Assembly: GCA_046760905.1 (NCBI GenBank)
Contig: JBHIFB010000027.1
Location: 1-28,806 of the forward strand
Length of the DNA: 28,806 nucleotides
DNA from: JBHIFB01 sp046760905
GTDB taxonomy: Bacteria > Gemmatimonadota > CAZMKB01
Direction: 5' to 3'
The position numbers were made by a program, and so were the translations under genes. Each line of letters opens with the position of its first letter. The first letter of the stretch is position 1. The notes below the pieces were generated by a model. That model saw nothing but the letters and a program-made list of their open reading frames with translations. It made no database searches and was not told where the DNA came from. Positions 1 through 7,442 of the stretch are shown one piece after another.

Positions 1-297
1 CCCTGATAACCCGCCTGCGAGCCACATGCGGGTCAATGCGAAGCGTCGAACTCAAGGGCTCTAAGTTCCAGAAACATTGAACTTAAATCTTTTGGTATTT
101 ACACAGTTACAGAAAGTAAGTTTAAATTTTTGGGGAAAGTCTTCAAGGTATTTCCTGTTGGGCGCCGCAGATTGGAGGAATGTTACAAGCCACCGCTGCA
201 TTGCCTTGTCTTGAGATTACATGGATATTAGTTTTGGTAAATACAATTATGATGTTCATGATTATCATATAAGCCAGATATCACAGGCAATATCATC
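1..297. other. AT-rich leader upstream of the plus-strand hydrolase gene
   Basis: No gene is assigned here. A plus-strand frame is open from the window edge to a TAA at 62-64, giving about 20 codons. It could be the tail of a gene outside the window, but it is too short to identify. From about 60 onward the DNA is clearly AT-rich and probably holds the promoter of the gene starting at 298. The best sigma-70-like pair I see is TTACAT (217-222) and TACAAT (242-247) with a long 19-nt spacer, which is weak. A 6-bp inverted repeat (ACCCGC at 9-14, GCGGGT at 28-33) has no T-tract and is not convincing as a terminator. I see no tRNA or riboswitch. Confidence 0.4.
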
Positions 298-2310
298 ATG
301 AAAAACAGGGGATTTCCAGGATATCTGAACGTACCAACCATCTATGCAGCTGTATTTTTCTTGCTCGGAATCGTGCTCGCCATCATTATCCAAATAACGG
401 GAGGGAAGTTGCTCTTCCCAACGACCTTGGACAGGCTCGTTTATCTGGTCTATGAACCTCTGTCATTTTCTTTGATAGGAAGCGCAGTTGGTCTGTTTTT
501 CCTAATGATATTTAAGATGATAGAGATCCCGCTAAATCGTTTCTGCGGGACTGCAAATAAGACTGGGCGATTGAGAATTTCAATGTCGGTATTTTGGCTG
601 ATCCTGATCGTGGGGGCTTTTCTCTCGAATAACGTAATAATCCAGGGAGGATACAAATTCAGCATCCCCGGCAACGTAATTACTCTCTGTGCCGCTCTCG
701 TAGGTGGTTATCTAACGTTCTCCAAGCATCACCTTTTTAGAAGCAGAAATCCAAGAAGAACCATGAGATTCCAGGTGATACTGATCCTTATATCACTTCT
801 TTATCTGGTGTCGGTCAGGTTCTGGTGGGTTGGATCGGAACGGGTCCATGGTTCAGAATCAAAGCGGTCCGAATCCTCTACATCGTCTGAAAGTCAAACC
901 ATGAAAACTTCTCTGGCAGAAATAGAGAATGTGATCATCATTATACTGGATGCATTAAGAGCCGATCACCTTTCGCTCTATGGATATGACAGGTTGACTT
1001 CCCCTAATATAGACAAGTGGGCTCAGGGTCGGGGTTCAATAGTCTTTGACAACGCTTTCACACCCAAGACTAAAACGAGCCCTGCAGTGGCAAGTCTCTT
1101 TACAGGGTTGTATCCAAGCTCACACAGGATCTATTACTGTGCCCAGTTTCTCAGGGATGACCTTACGACTCTCTCCGAGATCCTTCAGCATAATGGATTC
1201 AGGACAGCCTCTATCGTCGCTAACGCTAATGTCAGTGAAAAATTCAACTTCCATCAGGGTTTCAGCTACCACAAGAGCGGTTTTTCATCGAAACTTGCTC
1301 CTGCTGAAGAGCTAGTGGACGAATCAATCAAGTGGCTGGATAGTGTGAAAGGTGAGAGACTCTTTCTCTATCTGCATTTTCTTGACACGCATACACCGTA
1401 TGAGCCCCCCGAGCAATACAAGATGCTTTTTCTTCAAGATGAAAGATCAAAAGAATTCAAGGACTGGGACATCCCTGTTGGATCGACGTTTCTCGGACAT
1501 ATACGGGATGAGATAGTTATAGAGGACCATGAGACCGATATAGACTACTATGTCAGTATGTACGATTCGGAAATCCGATATTTCGATGCCGAGATCCAGA
1601 GGCTTCTCGAATACCTCGATGAGAATGGATTGTCTCGAAATACACTGGTCATATTCACATCCGATCACGGTGAATCCCTCACAGAACACGACTTCTTCTT
1701 CGCCCATGGATCCTTCGCCTATCAGACAACTGCGAAGATCCCTCTGATTATTCATCACGAGTCTTTCGGGGAGGCTCGGCGCAACGATGCACTTGTGAGT
1801 CTCATCGATCTGGCCCCCACGATCCTGGACCTGCTCAATTTAAGAGTTGATAATGTACTCGATGGAGTCAGTCTGGTAGAGATTCTAACGGATCCGGAGG
1901 TGCATCCGGAATACGTATATATCCTCGGCGGTGATCGTCACGAGTGGGTGATACTTCATGCTATCACTGATGGCAGGTGGAAGCTCATCTATAACCCTCT
2001 GGGTCTCAGTAGAAACGGTCTGTATAATCTTTTCAACAGCTTCTACCCACGATACAAGATCGAATGGATAAGCAGGAGTAGTGAATTCAGGGACCCTCTC
2101 CTGGAATACCAGCTTTATGATCTGGAAAAAGATCCGGGAGAAACCAAAAACGTTGTAGGCGAATATCCTGCCGAGGCCCAAAGATTGAAGCGGGTTCTTT
2201 TCTCTCTCTATCATCGACCGGTGGGGAATGTGCACGAACAGGACGTGAAACTCGAGTCATTGGACGAGAAGACCCTTGAAAACCTCCGGGCCCTGGGATA
2301 TGTCCGATGA
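298..2310 (+). CDS. Membrane-anchored sulfatase-like hydrolase/transferase (alkaline phosphatase superfamily)
   Basis: 670 aa. Five hydrophobic segments (about residues 11-33, 47-72, 93-112, 125-141 and 157-175) and a Ser/Glu-rich linker (185-205) precede a sulfatase-fold domain (about 210-540). Visible metal-site signatures are D218 in ILDALRADHLSLYGY, D456-H457 in FTSDHGE, and H470. The nucleophile region reads KTSPAVAS, so T260 sits where sulfatases have Cys/Ser in C/S-x-P-x-R, and the Arg is absent. A formylglycine-type sulfatase is therefore doubtful. A phospho- or sulfo-ester hydrolase, or a phospho-transferase using Thr, fits better (inference). The YDLEKDPGE and LRALGYVR C-terminal motifs are usual in sulfatase-like proteins. 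The active domain is probably extracytoplasmic. The start ATG has only a weak AGG ahead of it. The gene converges on the polysaccharide operon and is more AT-rich than it, so a role in modifying that polymer is a guess from position. Confidence 0.85.
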   Translation: MKNRGFPGYLNVPTIYAAVFFLLGIVLAIIIQITGGKLLFPTTLDRLVYLVYEPLSFSLIGSAVGLFFLMIFKMIEIPLNRFCGTANKTGRLRISMSVFWLILIVGAFLSNNVIIQGGYKFSIPGNVITLCAALVGGYLTFSKHHLFRSRNPRRTMRFQVILILISLLYLVSVRFWWVGSERVHGSESKRSESSTSSESQTMKTSLAEIENVIIIILDALRADHLSLYGYDRLTSPNIDKWAQGRGSIVFDNAFTPKTKTSPAVASLFTGLYPSSHRIYYCAQFLRDDLTTLSEILQHNGFRTASIVANANVSEKFNFHQGFSYHKSGFSSKLAPAEELVDESIKWLDSVKGERLFLYLHFLDTHTPYEPPEQYKMLFLQDERSKEFKDWDIPVGSTFLGHIRDEIVIEDHETDIDYYVSMYDSEIRYFDAEIQRLLEYLDENGLSRNTLVIFTSDHGESLTEHDFFFAHGSFAYQTTAKIPLIIHHESFGEARRNDALVSLIDLAPTILDLLNLRVDNVLDGVSLVEILTDPEVHPEYVYILGGDRHEWVILHAITDGRWKLIYNPLGLSRNGLYNLFNSFYPRYKIEWISRSSEFRDPLLEYQLYDLEKDPGETKNVVGEYPAEAQRLKRVLFSLYHRPVGNVHEQDVKLESLDEKTLENLRALGYVR

Positions 2311-2366
2311 TAAGGGATCAGTGCTGTCGGCTTTGCAGGACGATTTACCGCCCAGTGCTCCTGGAA
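2311..2366. other. Convergent intergenic spacer
   Basis: 56 nt between the stops of two convergent genes. The only dyad is a weak 4-bp CCAG/CTGG pair at 2352-2355 and 2361-2364, without a T-tract. No terminator can be supported, so read-through in both directions is possible. Confidence 0.4.
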
Positions 2367-3497
2367 TTAGTCCTCCCGCCTGCTGCGGAGCATCAGGATT
2401 GCGACGAGGGAGAAAATCGCCAGCGCCTGGAAGAGTTCCAGGAAAACCTCGGTGGTGCTGCTTCTTCCGATCACAACGGCGCCGGTTCCGAGAATGGCAG
2501 TAAACGAGTAAATGAAAAGAACGCTCTCATTCTTTGAGAGACCGAGGCTGTTCAGCCGGTGGTGCAGATGATCCCTACCGGTGTACTCCAGCCACTCGGT
2601 GAAACTCCCCACCTTCCCCAGCACCAACCGTGAGACCGTTGTGTAAACCATGTCGAGAATTAAAACTCCCATGATCAAAAGCGGTACACTGAGTGCCTTC
2701 ACCGGATCGCCCTCCGCCCACTCACCCATGACCGCAATGCAGGCGAGCATGAAACCGATGAAGGTTGAGCCGGTGTCACCCAGAAAGAGCATAGCGGACT
2801 TTAGGTGCCTGAAGTTATATGGGAGGAAACCGAGTGAGCTTCCCAACAGGGCCATCGTGATGAGCAGGAAAAGCTGCTGGCCGGTCCGCATTGCTATGAT
2901 GCCGAAGAAAAAACAGGATATCGCGGCAATCCCGGTGGCGAGTCCATCCATGCCATCTATGAAGTTGAATGCATTTGTAATCCCAACGATCCACATGACC
3001 GTTAGTGCTACCTCGGCGACATGCCAGATGAGAGTGTTTGGGAAGATGTCTATGTATATTCCCCAGAGGGGAGGGATCACGGCAATCGATATCTGGACGA
3101 GGAACTTGATCCATGCCGGAATCCCCCACACGTCGTCACCGACTCCGAGGAAAAACACCAGGGTCCCTGCGACCAATACGGCTTTCACCTGTGTGGAAAG
3201 GATATGGTTTGCAAGCAGCGTGATAGTGAATGAAACGTAGATGGCCACGCCTCCCAGAAGCGGGGTCGGATGAGTGTGAACATTTCTCTCACCCGGATAA
3301 TCAAGTGCCCCTGTCTTCGAGGAGACCAACCGTACCAGCGGGGTGAGGAGATAGGCGACGGTGAAGGAGTATAGAATCACATACAGCCACACGTTTCCAC
3401 TCGCCCTGAGAATGTCCTCGAGCCAGAAGCACTCGAGGATCACGAGCGCGGGAATAAAAATCCCGTAACGTATCCACTCTGTCCGGTTGACCCTCAT
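2367..3497 (-). CDS. Undecaprenyl-phosphate sugar-1-phosphate transferase (WecA/MraY/TagO family, GT4-type prenyl transferase)
   Basis: 376 aa with about ten to eleven membrane segments. The family transfers a HexNAc-1-phosphate from a UDP-sugar to undecaprenyl phosphate at the inner membrane, starting lipid-linked glycan synthesis. All hallmark motifs are present: D121-D122 in GVGDDVWG, the N175-x2-N178-x2-D181-G-x-D184 loop, G240-D241-TGS, and the cytoplasmic H310-L-H312-H313-R314 loop. Length matches WecA/TagO-type enzymes. The start ATG overlaps the TGA of the upstream aminotransferase (ATGA), so the two are coupled. It is the last gene of the minus-strand operon and the only obvious priming enzyme in the window. 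The exact sugar cannot be read from sequence. Its stop faces the convergent hydrolase gene across 56 nt that lack a recognisable terminator hairpin. Confidence 0.93.
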   Translation of the reverse strand: MRVNRTEWIRYGIFIPALVILECFWLEDILRASGNVWLYVILYSFTVAYLLTPLVRLVSSKTGALDYPGERNVHTHPTPLLGGVAIYVSFTITLLANHILSTQVKAVLVAGTLVFFLGVGDDVWGIPAWIKFLVQISIAVIPPLWGIYIDIFPNTLIWHVAEVALTVMWIVGITNAFNFIDGMDGLATGIAAISCFFFGIIAMRTGQQLFLLITMALLGSSLGFLPYNFRHLKSAMLFLGDTGSTFIGFMLACIAVMGEWAEGDPVKALSVPLLIMGVLILDMVYTTVSRLVLGKVGSFTEWLEYTGRDHLHHRLNSLGLSKNESVLFIYSFTAILGTGAVVIGRSSTTEVFLELFQALAIFSLVAILMLRSRRED

Positions 3498-4561
3498 CGA
3501 CCTCTCCCCCCGATCTGCCGGATCAGCTCATGCGCCACCCGATGCAGGTCTCCCTCCCCGAGCGATGGATAGATGGGAAGGGAGAGGAGCTTCGAATATG
3601 CGAGCCTGCATCCGATCAAATTGTTCTCTCCAAGCAGCATGAAAACGGGCTCTTCGAACGGCCGCCTGCATTCGATCCTCCTTTTTGCCATTCCCGTGAT
3701 AACATCCTGCAAATCCTTCCCCTCAATCCCAACGACGAACCGGTAGTGTGCCGGTTCTCTGCCCTTTATCTCCTCGATGAAACGCAGGTTACAATCAGCC
3801 AGCTCACTCCGGTACAGCCCTGCCAGCCTTTTTCTCTTCTCGAGGAAGGAGTTTAGCTTGGCAAGCTGGCTCCTGCCGAGAGCGGCCTGCACATCGCTCA
3901 TTGTATAATTAAAGGAGATCCCATTTCCACCGGTCCTTGCCGACCTCATCTCTCCCACCCTCGATAGCAATTCAACGTCATCCGAGACTACCATGCCACC
4001 CTCGCCGGTTGTTATGAGTTTCGTTGCATAGAATGAAAATACGCCCACATCCCCGAAAGAGCCGACCGGCGCCGAATCCACAGAGGCGCCGAGTGACTGG
4101 GCGCAGTCTTCGATGAAGGCTATGTCGACTCCGAGATCCTTTCTTATCTCGACTGGCCCCGGGTATCCCAAGAGGTGTACAAGGATGAGCGCACGCACCC
4201 CCCCTCTGACCTTCTTAACCAGGTCATCTGCATCTATCACGAGCTTTAGCGGATCGATATCGACCAGCACAGGTAAACCCCCGGCCAATCTTACTGCATG
4301 AAGGACCGATGGGCAACAGTAGCCCGGCATCGCTACGCGATCCCCCTCTCTCACCCCCACCGCAACAAGAGCCAGGTGAAGTGCCGCAGTGCCCGAACTC
4401 ACACATACCCCTCCCCTCATCCCGACCATCCTCGCAAGCTCGGCTTCGAGGCTCCTCACCTCCTCCCCCTGGGAAAGCCATCCGCTTCGCAGGGTCCTAG
4501 CGACGGCCTCGATGTCATCATCTGCTATCGTCGGCCTGGAATGTCCTATTACGGAGTTCAT
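3494..4561 (-). CDS. DegT/DnrJ/EryC1/StrS-family PLP-dependent sugar aminotransferase
   Basis: 355 aa, a normal length for the family, which transfers an amino group to nucleotide-linked keto-sugars (or is dehydratase-like in some members) in the cytoplasm. Visible are the phosphate-binding SSGTAALHLA (55-64), D152 in EDCAQSLGA (cofactor ring nitrogen contact), and K181 in FYATKLITTGEGG (Schiff-base lysine), so the enzyme looks active. The ATG at 4561 has GAGGA about 7 nt upstream. Nine nt separate it from the PIG-L deacetylase upstream, and it overlaps the next gene by ATGA. With PIG-L and WbqC-family neighbours it probably belongs to an amino-sugar modification module. It is divergent from the other two DegT-family proteins in the window, so a different substrate is likely. 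The specific keto-sugar is unknown. Confidence 0.92.
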   Translation of the reverse strand: MNSVIGHSRPTIADDDIEAVARTLRSGWLSQGEEVRSLEAELARMVGMRGGVCVSSGTAALHLALVAVGVREGDRVAMPGYCCPSVLHAVRLAGGLPVLVDIDPLKLVIDADDLVKKVRGGVRALILVHLLGYPGPVEIRKDLGVDIAFIEDCAQSLGASVDSAPVGSFGDVGVFSFYATKLITTGEGGMVVSDDVELLSRVGEMRSARTGGNGISFNYTMSDVQAALGRSQLAKLNSFLEKRKRLAGLYRSELADCNLRFIEEIKGREPAHYRFVVGIEGKDLQDVITGMAKRRIECRRPFEEPVFMLLGENNLIGCRLAYSKLLSLPIYPSLGEGDLHRVAHELIRQIGGRGR

Positions 4562-4570
4562 TATCTTTCC

Positions 4571-5185
4571 TCATATATTTATGAAGAGCCTGAGGGAGGC
4601 GAAGGCCTCGGCGTACTTGACCCTGCCCTGTACCCCCCTGAACATCGCCGCGGAGACGGCACACTCAACTATGTTCAGATCTTCTATATTCGTTTTCACA
4701 ATCTGGGAGCTGTGCGCTTCGAGAAGCTGCTTTTTCCGATCCAGTACCTCACATATGTCGACGAAGACGTTTGGGGTAAAATTCTGCGTCGTCGGCGTCT
4801 CGTAGAAAAGAAAGTTCTTCACATACCTCGTCGCAGAGAGGGTACTGCGGGAAAGGGCCCTGTGATCCTGGTGGGTGTCATCCCAGAAGTGGGTGAATAT
4901 GAAGTCTGGGTTCGTCTCCTGCATTACGCTCTCTATGTCCTTTATCAGTCCCGGGTTGATCGGGATGCGTGTATCGTTATACTCGCCCCAGAATATCTTT
5001 TTCGCACCGATTATCCTTCCGGCATCCTCCTGTTCGCCCCTCCTGACCACTGGATCCCCACCCAGCTCACCGCACGTTGCGATATAGAGGAAGATATTGT
5101 GCCCCTTCGCCGCGTATTTGATGAGGGTTCCGCCGCAGCCGTACTCGAGATCATCGGGGTGAGAACTTATCGCAAGGATATTCAA
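4571..5185 (-). CDS. PIG-L (LmbE) family N-acetyl-sugar deacetylase
   Basis: 204 aa beginning with TTG at 5185. PIG-L proteins are zinc-dependent deacetylases of N-acetylglucosaminyl groups. The zinc motif HPDD is at residues 9-12 and the second motif HQDH at 105-108. The open frame continues upstream to 5455, but that part is a shadow of the WbqC-family gene and shows no family similarity. The TTG sits exactly where the fold begins (NILAISSHPDD), forms a TTGA overlap with the preceding stop, and has GGGGGG 5 nt upstream. These three facts decide the start. It probably removes an acetyl group from an amino sugar, on either a nucleotide sugar or a lipid-linked intermediate, so that another group can be added; the substrate is unknown. 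Flanked by WbqC-family and DegT genes. Confidence 0.9.
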   Translation of the reverse strand: MNILAISSHPDDLEYGCGGTLIKYAAKGHNIFLYIATCGELGGDPVVRRGEQEDAGRIIGAKKIFWGEYNDTRIPINPGLIKDIESVMQETNPDFIFTHFWDDTHQDHRALSRSTLSATRYVKNFLFYETPTTQNFTPNVFVDICEVLDRKKQLLEAHSSQIVKTNIEDLNIVECAVSAAMFRGVQGRVKYAEAFASLRLFINI

Positions 5186-5916
5186 CGCTGCCCCCCATTT
5201 CTGTCCGCAATCCCGGCTTGCCCCAGAGGCATGAAGCTCCCGTTTTTTATCACCTCGAGGCTCCTCTTCCCGCAGTTGAAGATGACATCGACTACGCTCA
5301 ATCCCCTCACAAAATCGCCGAATCTCTGAGGGTAGATGGGCGGCGTGTACTGCTGAAATACGACCTCGATGCCCTCCAGTGCGAATTTCCGCACCTCGAG
5401 ATAGTCCCTTCCACCACTCCCTGAAATGTATCTGGTGGCTCCGATCCTCTTGCAAATCGCTGTCAGCCTTGCCGTGGGCTCTTGCGGTATCTTCCCCAGC
5501 CCGGATGCGAGCATGATTTGCGTCTTTATGCCAAGCATTTCCTTTATCGTCCGTATATAGTGCAGGTTCAGTTCGATGAGTTTATCCCATTCTAAGAGCA
5601 ACGGATCACACAACCTTTTCTCATATTCATTAAAGTACGGCGAACGCGCATAGGAGATTCTCAGTGCGTTCCTGTGCTTCCTCCTCCAGTCCCTCCTGTT
5701 GTCAATGACCACTTCTTGAATTCTCTGGCCGAATCTCTGCCTGACCGGGATGGTCAGCCACTGCCATCCTCCCGGGCATTTAATCCTGTTCCTGTTCTGC
5801 CACTCGTTCTTCTTGAACTGCACGTTATCGAGAATCACGAACACGTCGCTTCTTGCCATCTTATCCCAGTATCCCGGCCACGGTAGATACTGCGGTTGAT
5901 GGATCGAAACTATCAT
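5182..5916 (-). CDS. WbqC-family protein
   Basis: 244 aa, the usual size for WbqC-like proteins of O-antigen and capsule clusters. The family-typical N-terminus is obvious (HQPQYLPWPGYWDKM at residues 6-20), followed by FVILDNVQFKKNEWQNRN and, near the C-terminus, YTPPIYPQRFGDFVRGLSV. No signal peptide or membrane segment is visible, so it should be cytoplasmic. The biochemical activity of the family is not firmly known to me. Its recurrent placement among amino-sugar genes suggests a sugar-modifying role. Here it overlaps the upstream PHP-like gene by ATGA and the downstream PIG-L gene by TTGA, placing it directly in a deacetylase/aminotransferase module. A reasonable inference is that it acts on the same amino sugar as PIG-L. 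Confidence 0.88.
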   Translation of the reverse strand: MIVSIHQPQYLPWPGYWDKMARSDVFVILDNVQFKKNEWQNRNRIKCPGGWQWLTIPVRQRFGQRIQEVVIDNRRDWRRKHRNALRISYARSPYFNEYEKRLCDPLLLEWDKLIELNLHYIRTIKEMLGIKTQIMLASGLGKIPQEPTARLTAICKRIGATRYISGSGGRDYLEVRKFALEGIEVVFQQYTPPIYPQRFGDFVRGLSVVDVIFNCGKRSLEVIKNGSFMPLGQAGIADRNGGQR

Positions 5917-7442
5917 CCCGTCTCCCCCATCTTTGCCGTTACATGCCCTTCGACCTGTGTCAGTGCGCCCCTGACGAAGATCGGATTCGTGGCAAGAACC
6001 GGAAATCCCTTGCCAACCATGATCCTATAGTACCAGATTTCATCAGGAGCCGGCATTTCCAGATCCTGATAACTCCATTTGCCATCGGAAGGCAGAGCGG
6101 AGTCCGCTATCACCTTCCCATTTCGAATCAGCTGTATCTCACTAAGCAGATCATCCTCCCCCACGCAATCTATGCTGAACGTAATCGTCGGTGGATCTGT
6201 CACGGCAATCTCATCCCCTATGTACAACGATTCCAATCCGCCGCTCGAAACATGGAACTCTATCGAGTTCAACCTGGTCCCGACACCGTTTCTTACAGCC
6301 ACCATCCTCCCGGATCTCATAGCGGCAAGGACCGCTTCGACACTCCTCTCAGCCGGAAAGCATAGGGTTAACGTTTCAGAAAGCATATCAGCCCCTCCCA
6401 CACCATCCCAATCAAGCTCACCTATAGCCCAGACGGGTTTCTCCCTCTCACCCTTAGCGTACTGCCGGAGCACCTGATCCCAGATTCCTCCCGGAGAGCC
6501 TATTTCTTTGTCTCCACTCCAGAAGATGGCGAATCCATCATATCCGGCGGATTCGAGAAGATGGCTATGGTAGGGATAAGTCTCGTATGCGATCCCCTCG
6601 AATGAGCCCTTCGCGCCGGCCTCCGGATGCGCCCAGAATGTCAGCGCTCCTATCGAGTTCGCGTAGTTGATGAGCTTCTGATAAGGCGCAGCACCCTGAC
6701 TTCCATGGTACTGGTCGATCTCTCTTCTATCGAAAGGAGAGGCTTCAATGAGCGTCAGTATCGCCAGCCCCAAAAGTAGCGCACCGGGTATCCTCGGCCA
6801 CCGTCTCACGGTGGTATAGGTGAGACGGTCGAACCTGAAGCTGCTTTCGATTCGTTTCCTGATAAGGTAAACGCCGGCAACCACCAATCCCGCCGGGAGG
6901 ATGAGCGAATACACTCTGAACGTTCCCTCCCCCCCGAAGCCGCGGTGTATGGAGGGCAAGCACATAAAATGTTGAGTATTCTCCATCCCTATAACCAGCA
7001 TGTGCTCCTGCCAGTTCATGAGCTTGAGATCCCCTGTGAGGTAGTTTCCCTCCCAGTAATAGAACGGTACCGCCTCGGCACCGGCTATAAGAATAAGGCC
7101 GGGGTGTTCACCGGAGGCTCTATGTATATCCTCGAGATATCGCTTTGGGCCGTATGACTCTATCGAGGGGAAACTCATGGTCTTCTTGATAACACGTCTT
7201 AAGGGGTAGAGACCGTATGTTATCTGAGCATTGTCGCGGTCTGTGAAAATCGCTCCATCGATTCCCTCCTTCTCAAGAAAGGTGGCCACCTCCTCTATGC
7301 TGAAATTACCGCCGGACACTTCCGTGTCGAGGTGTACGGCCATGGATACCATCTCCGCCAGGCCTGGCTGGACGGTGGCCGCCGCCAGCATCAGAGCGGC
7401 TGAAACGCTCATGAAGCTTCTTAATCTATCCTGGCTTCTCAT
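5913..7442 (-). CDS. Membrane/exported PHP-like protein with C-terminal beta-rich domain
   Basis: 509 aa. A signal-like N-terminus (about 1-29, ending QPGLAE) is followed by a PHP-type (polymerase and histidinol phosphatase) core split by two hydrophobic segments (about 177-196 and 218-236). A probable Ig-like beta domain follows (about 390-490). PHP landmarks can be aligned: VHLDT (37-40) for HxHT, FTDRDN (66-71) for TDHDN, GAE (E123), EHM (H147), AHPE (H272) and GELDWDG (D344). Several canonical histidines are replaced (H to D39, H to R69, H to D346), while H37, E123, H147, H272 and D344 remain. Metal binding may be altered or lost. Exported PHP-like proteins of this kind are poorly characterised, and I do not assign a substrate. 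ATGA overlaps couple it to the GT4 upstream and the WbqC-family gene downstream. Confidence 0.7.
   Translation of the reverse strand: MRSQDRLRSFMSVSAALMLAAATVQPGLAEMVSMAVHLDTEVSGGNFSIEEVATFLEKEGIDGAIFTDRDNAQITYGLYPLRRVIKKTMSFPSIESYGPKRYLEDIHRASGEHPGLILIAGAEAVPFYYWEGNYLTGDLKLMNWQEHMLVIGMENTQHFMCLPSIHRGFGGEGTFRVYSLILPAGLVVAGVYLIRKRIESSFRFDRLTYTTVRRWPRIPGALLLGLAILTLIEASPFDRREIDQYHGSQGAAPYQKLINYANSIGALTFWAHPEAGAKGSFEGIAYETYPYHSHLLESAGYDGFAIFWSGDKEIGSPGGIWDQVLRQYAKGEREKPVWAIGELDWDGVGGADMLSETLTLCFPAERSVEAVLAAMRSGRMVAVRNGVGTRLNSIEFHVSSGGLESLYIGDEIAVTDPPTITFSIDCVGEDDLLSEIQLIRNGKVIADSALPSDGKWSYQDLEMPAPDEIWYYRIMVGKGFPVLATNPIFVRGALTQVEGHVTAKMGETG

Noticed and set aside
9..33. Inverted repeat as a possible terminator
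   Set aside because: Six base pairs, 13-nt loop, no T-tract on either side.
2352..2364. Dyad between convergent genes as a bidirectional terminator
   Set aside because: Only four base pairs and no T-tract.
2650..3240. 196-codon plus-strand open frame
   Set aside because: Antisense to the WecA-like gene, whose membrane motifs are intact.
4298..5329. 343-codon plus-strand open frame
   Set aside because: Antisense to three recognisable genes (DegT, PIG-L, WbqC); Pro/Arg/Leu-rich translation with no motif.
5186..5455. N-terminal extension of the PIG-L frame
   Set aside because: Overlaps the WbqC gene in another frame and has no similarity to PIG-L; a TTG start with ribosome site explains the gene.
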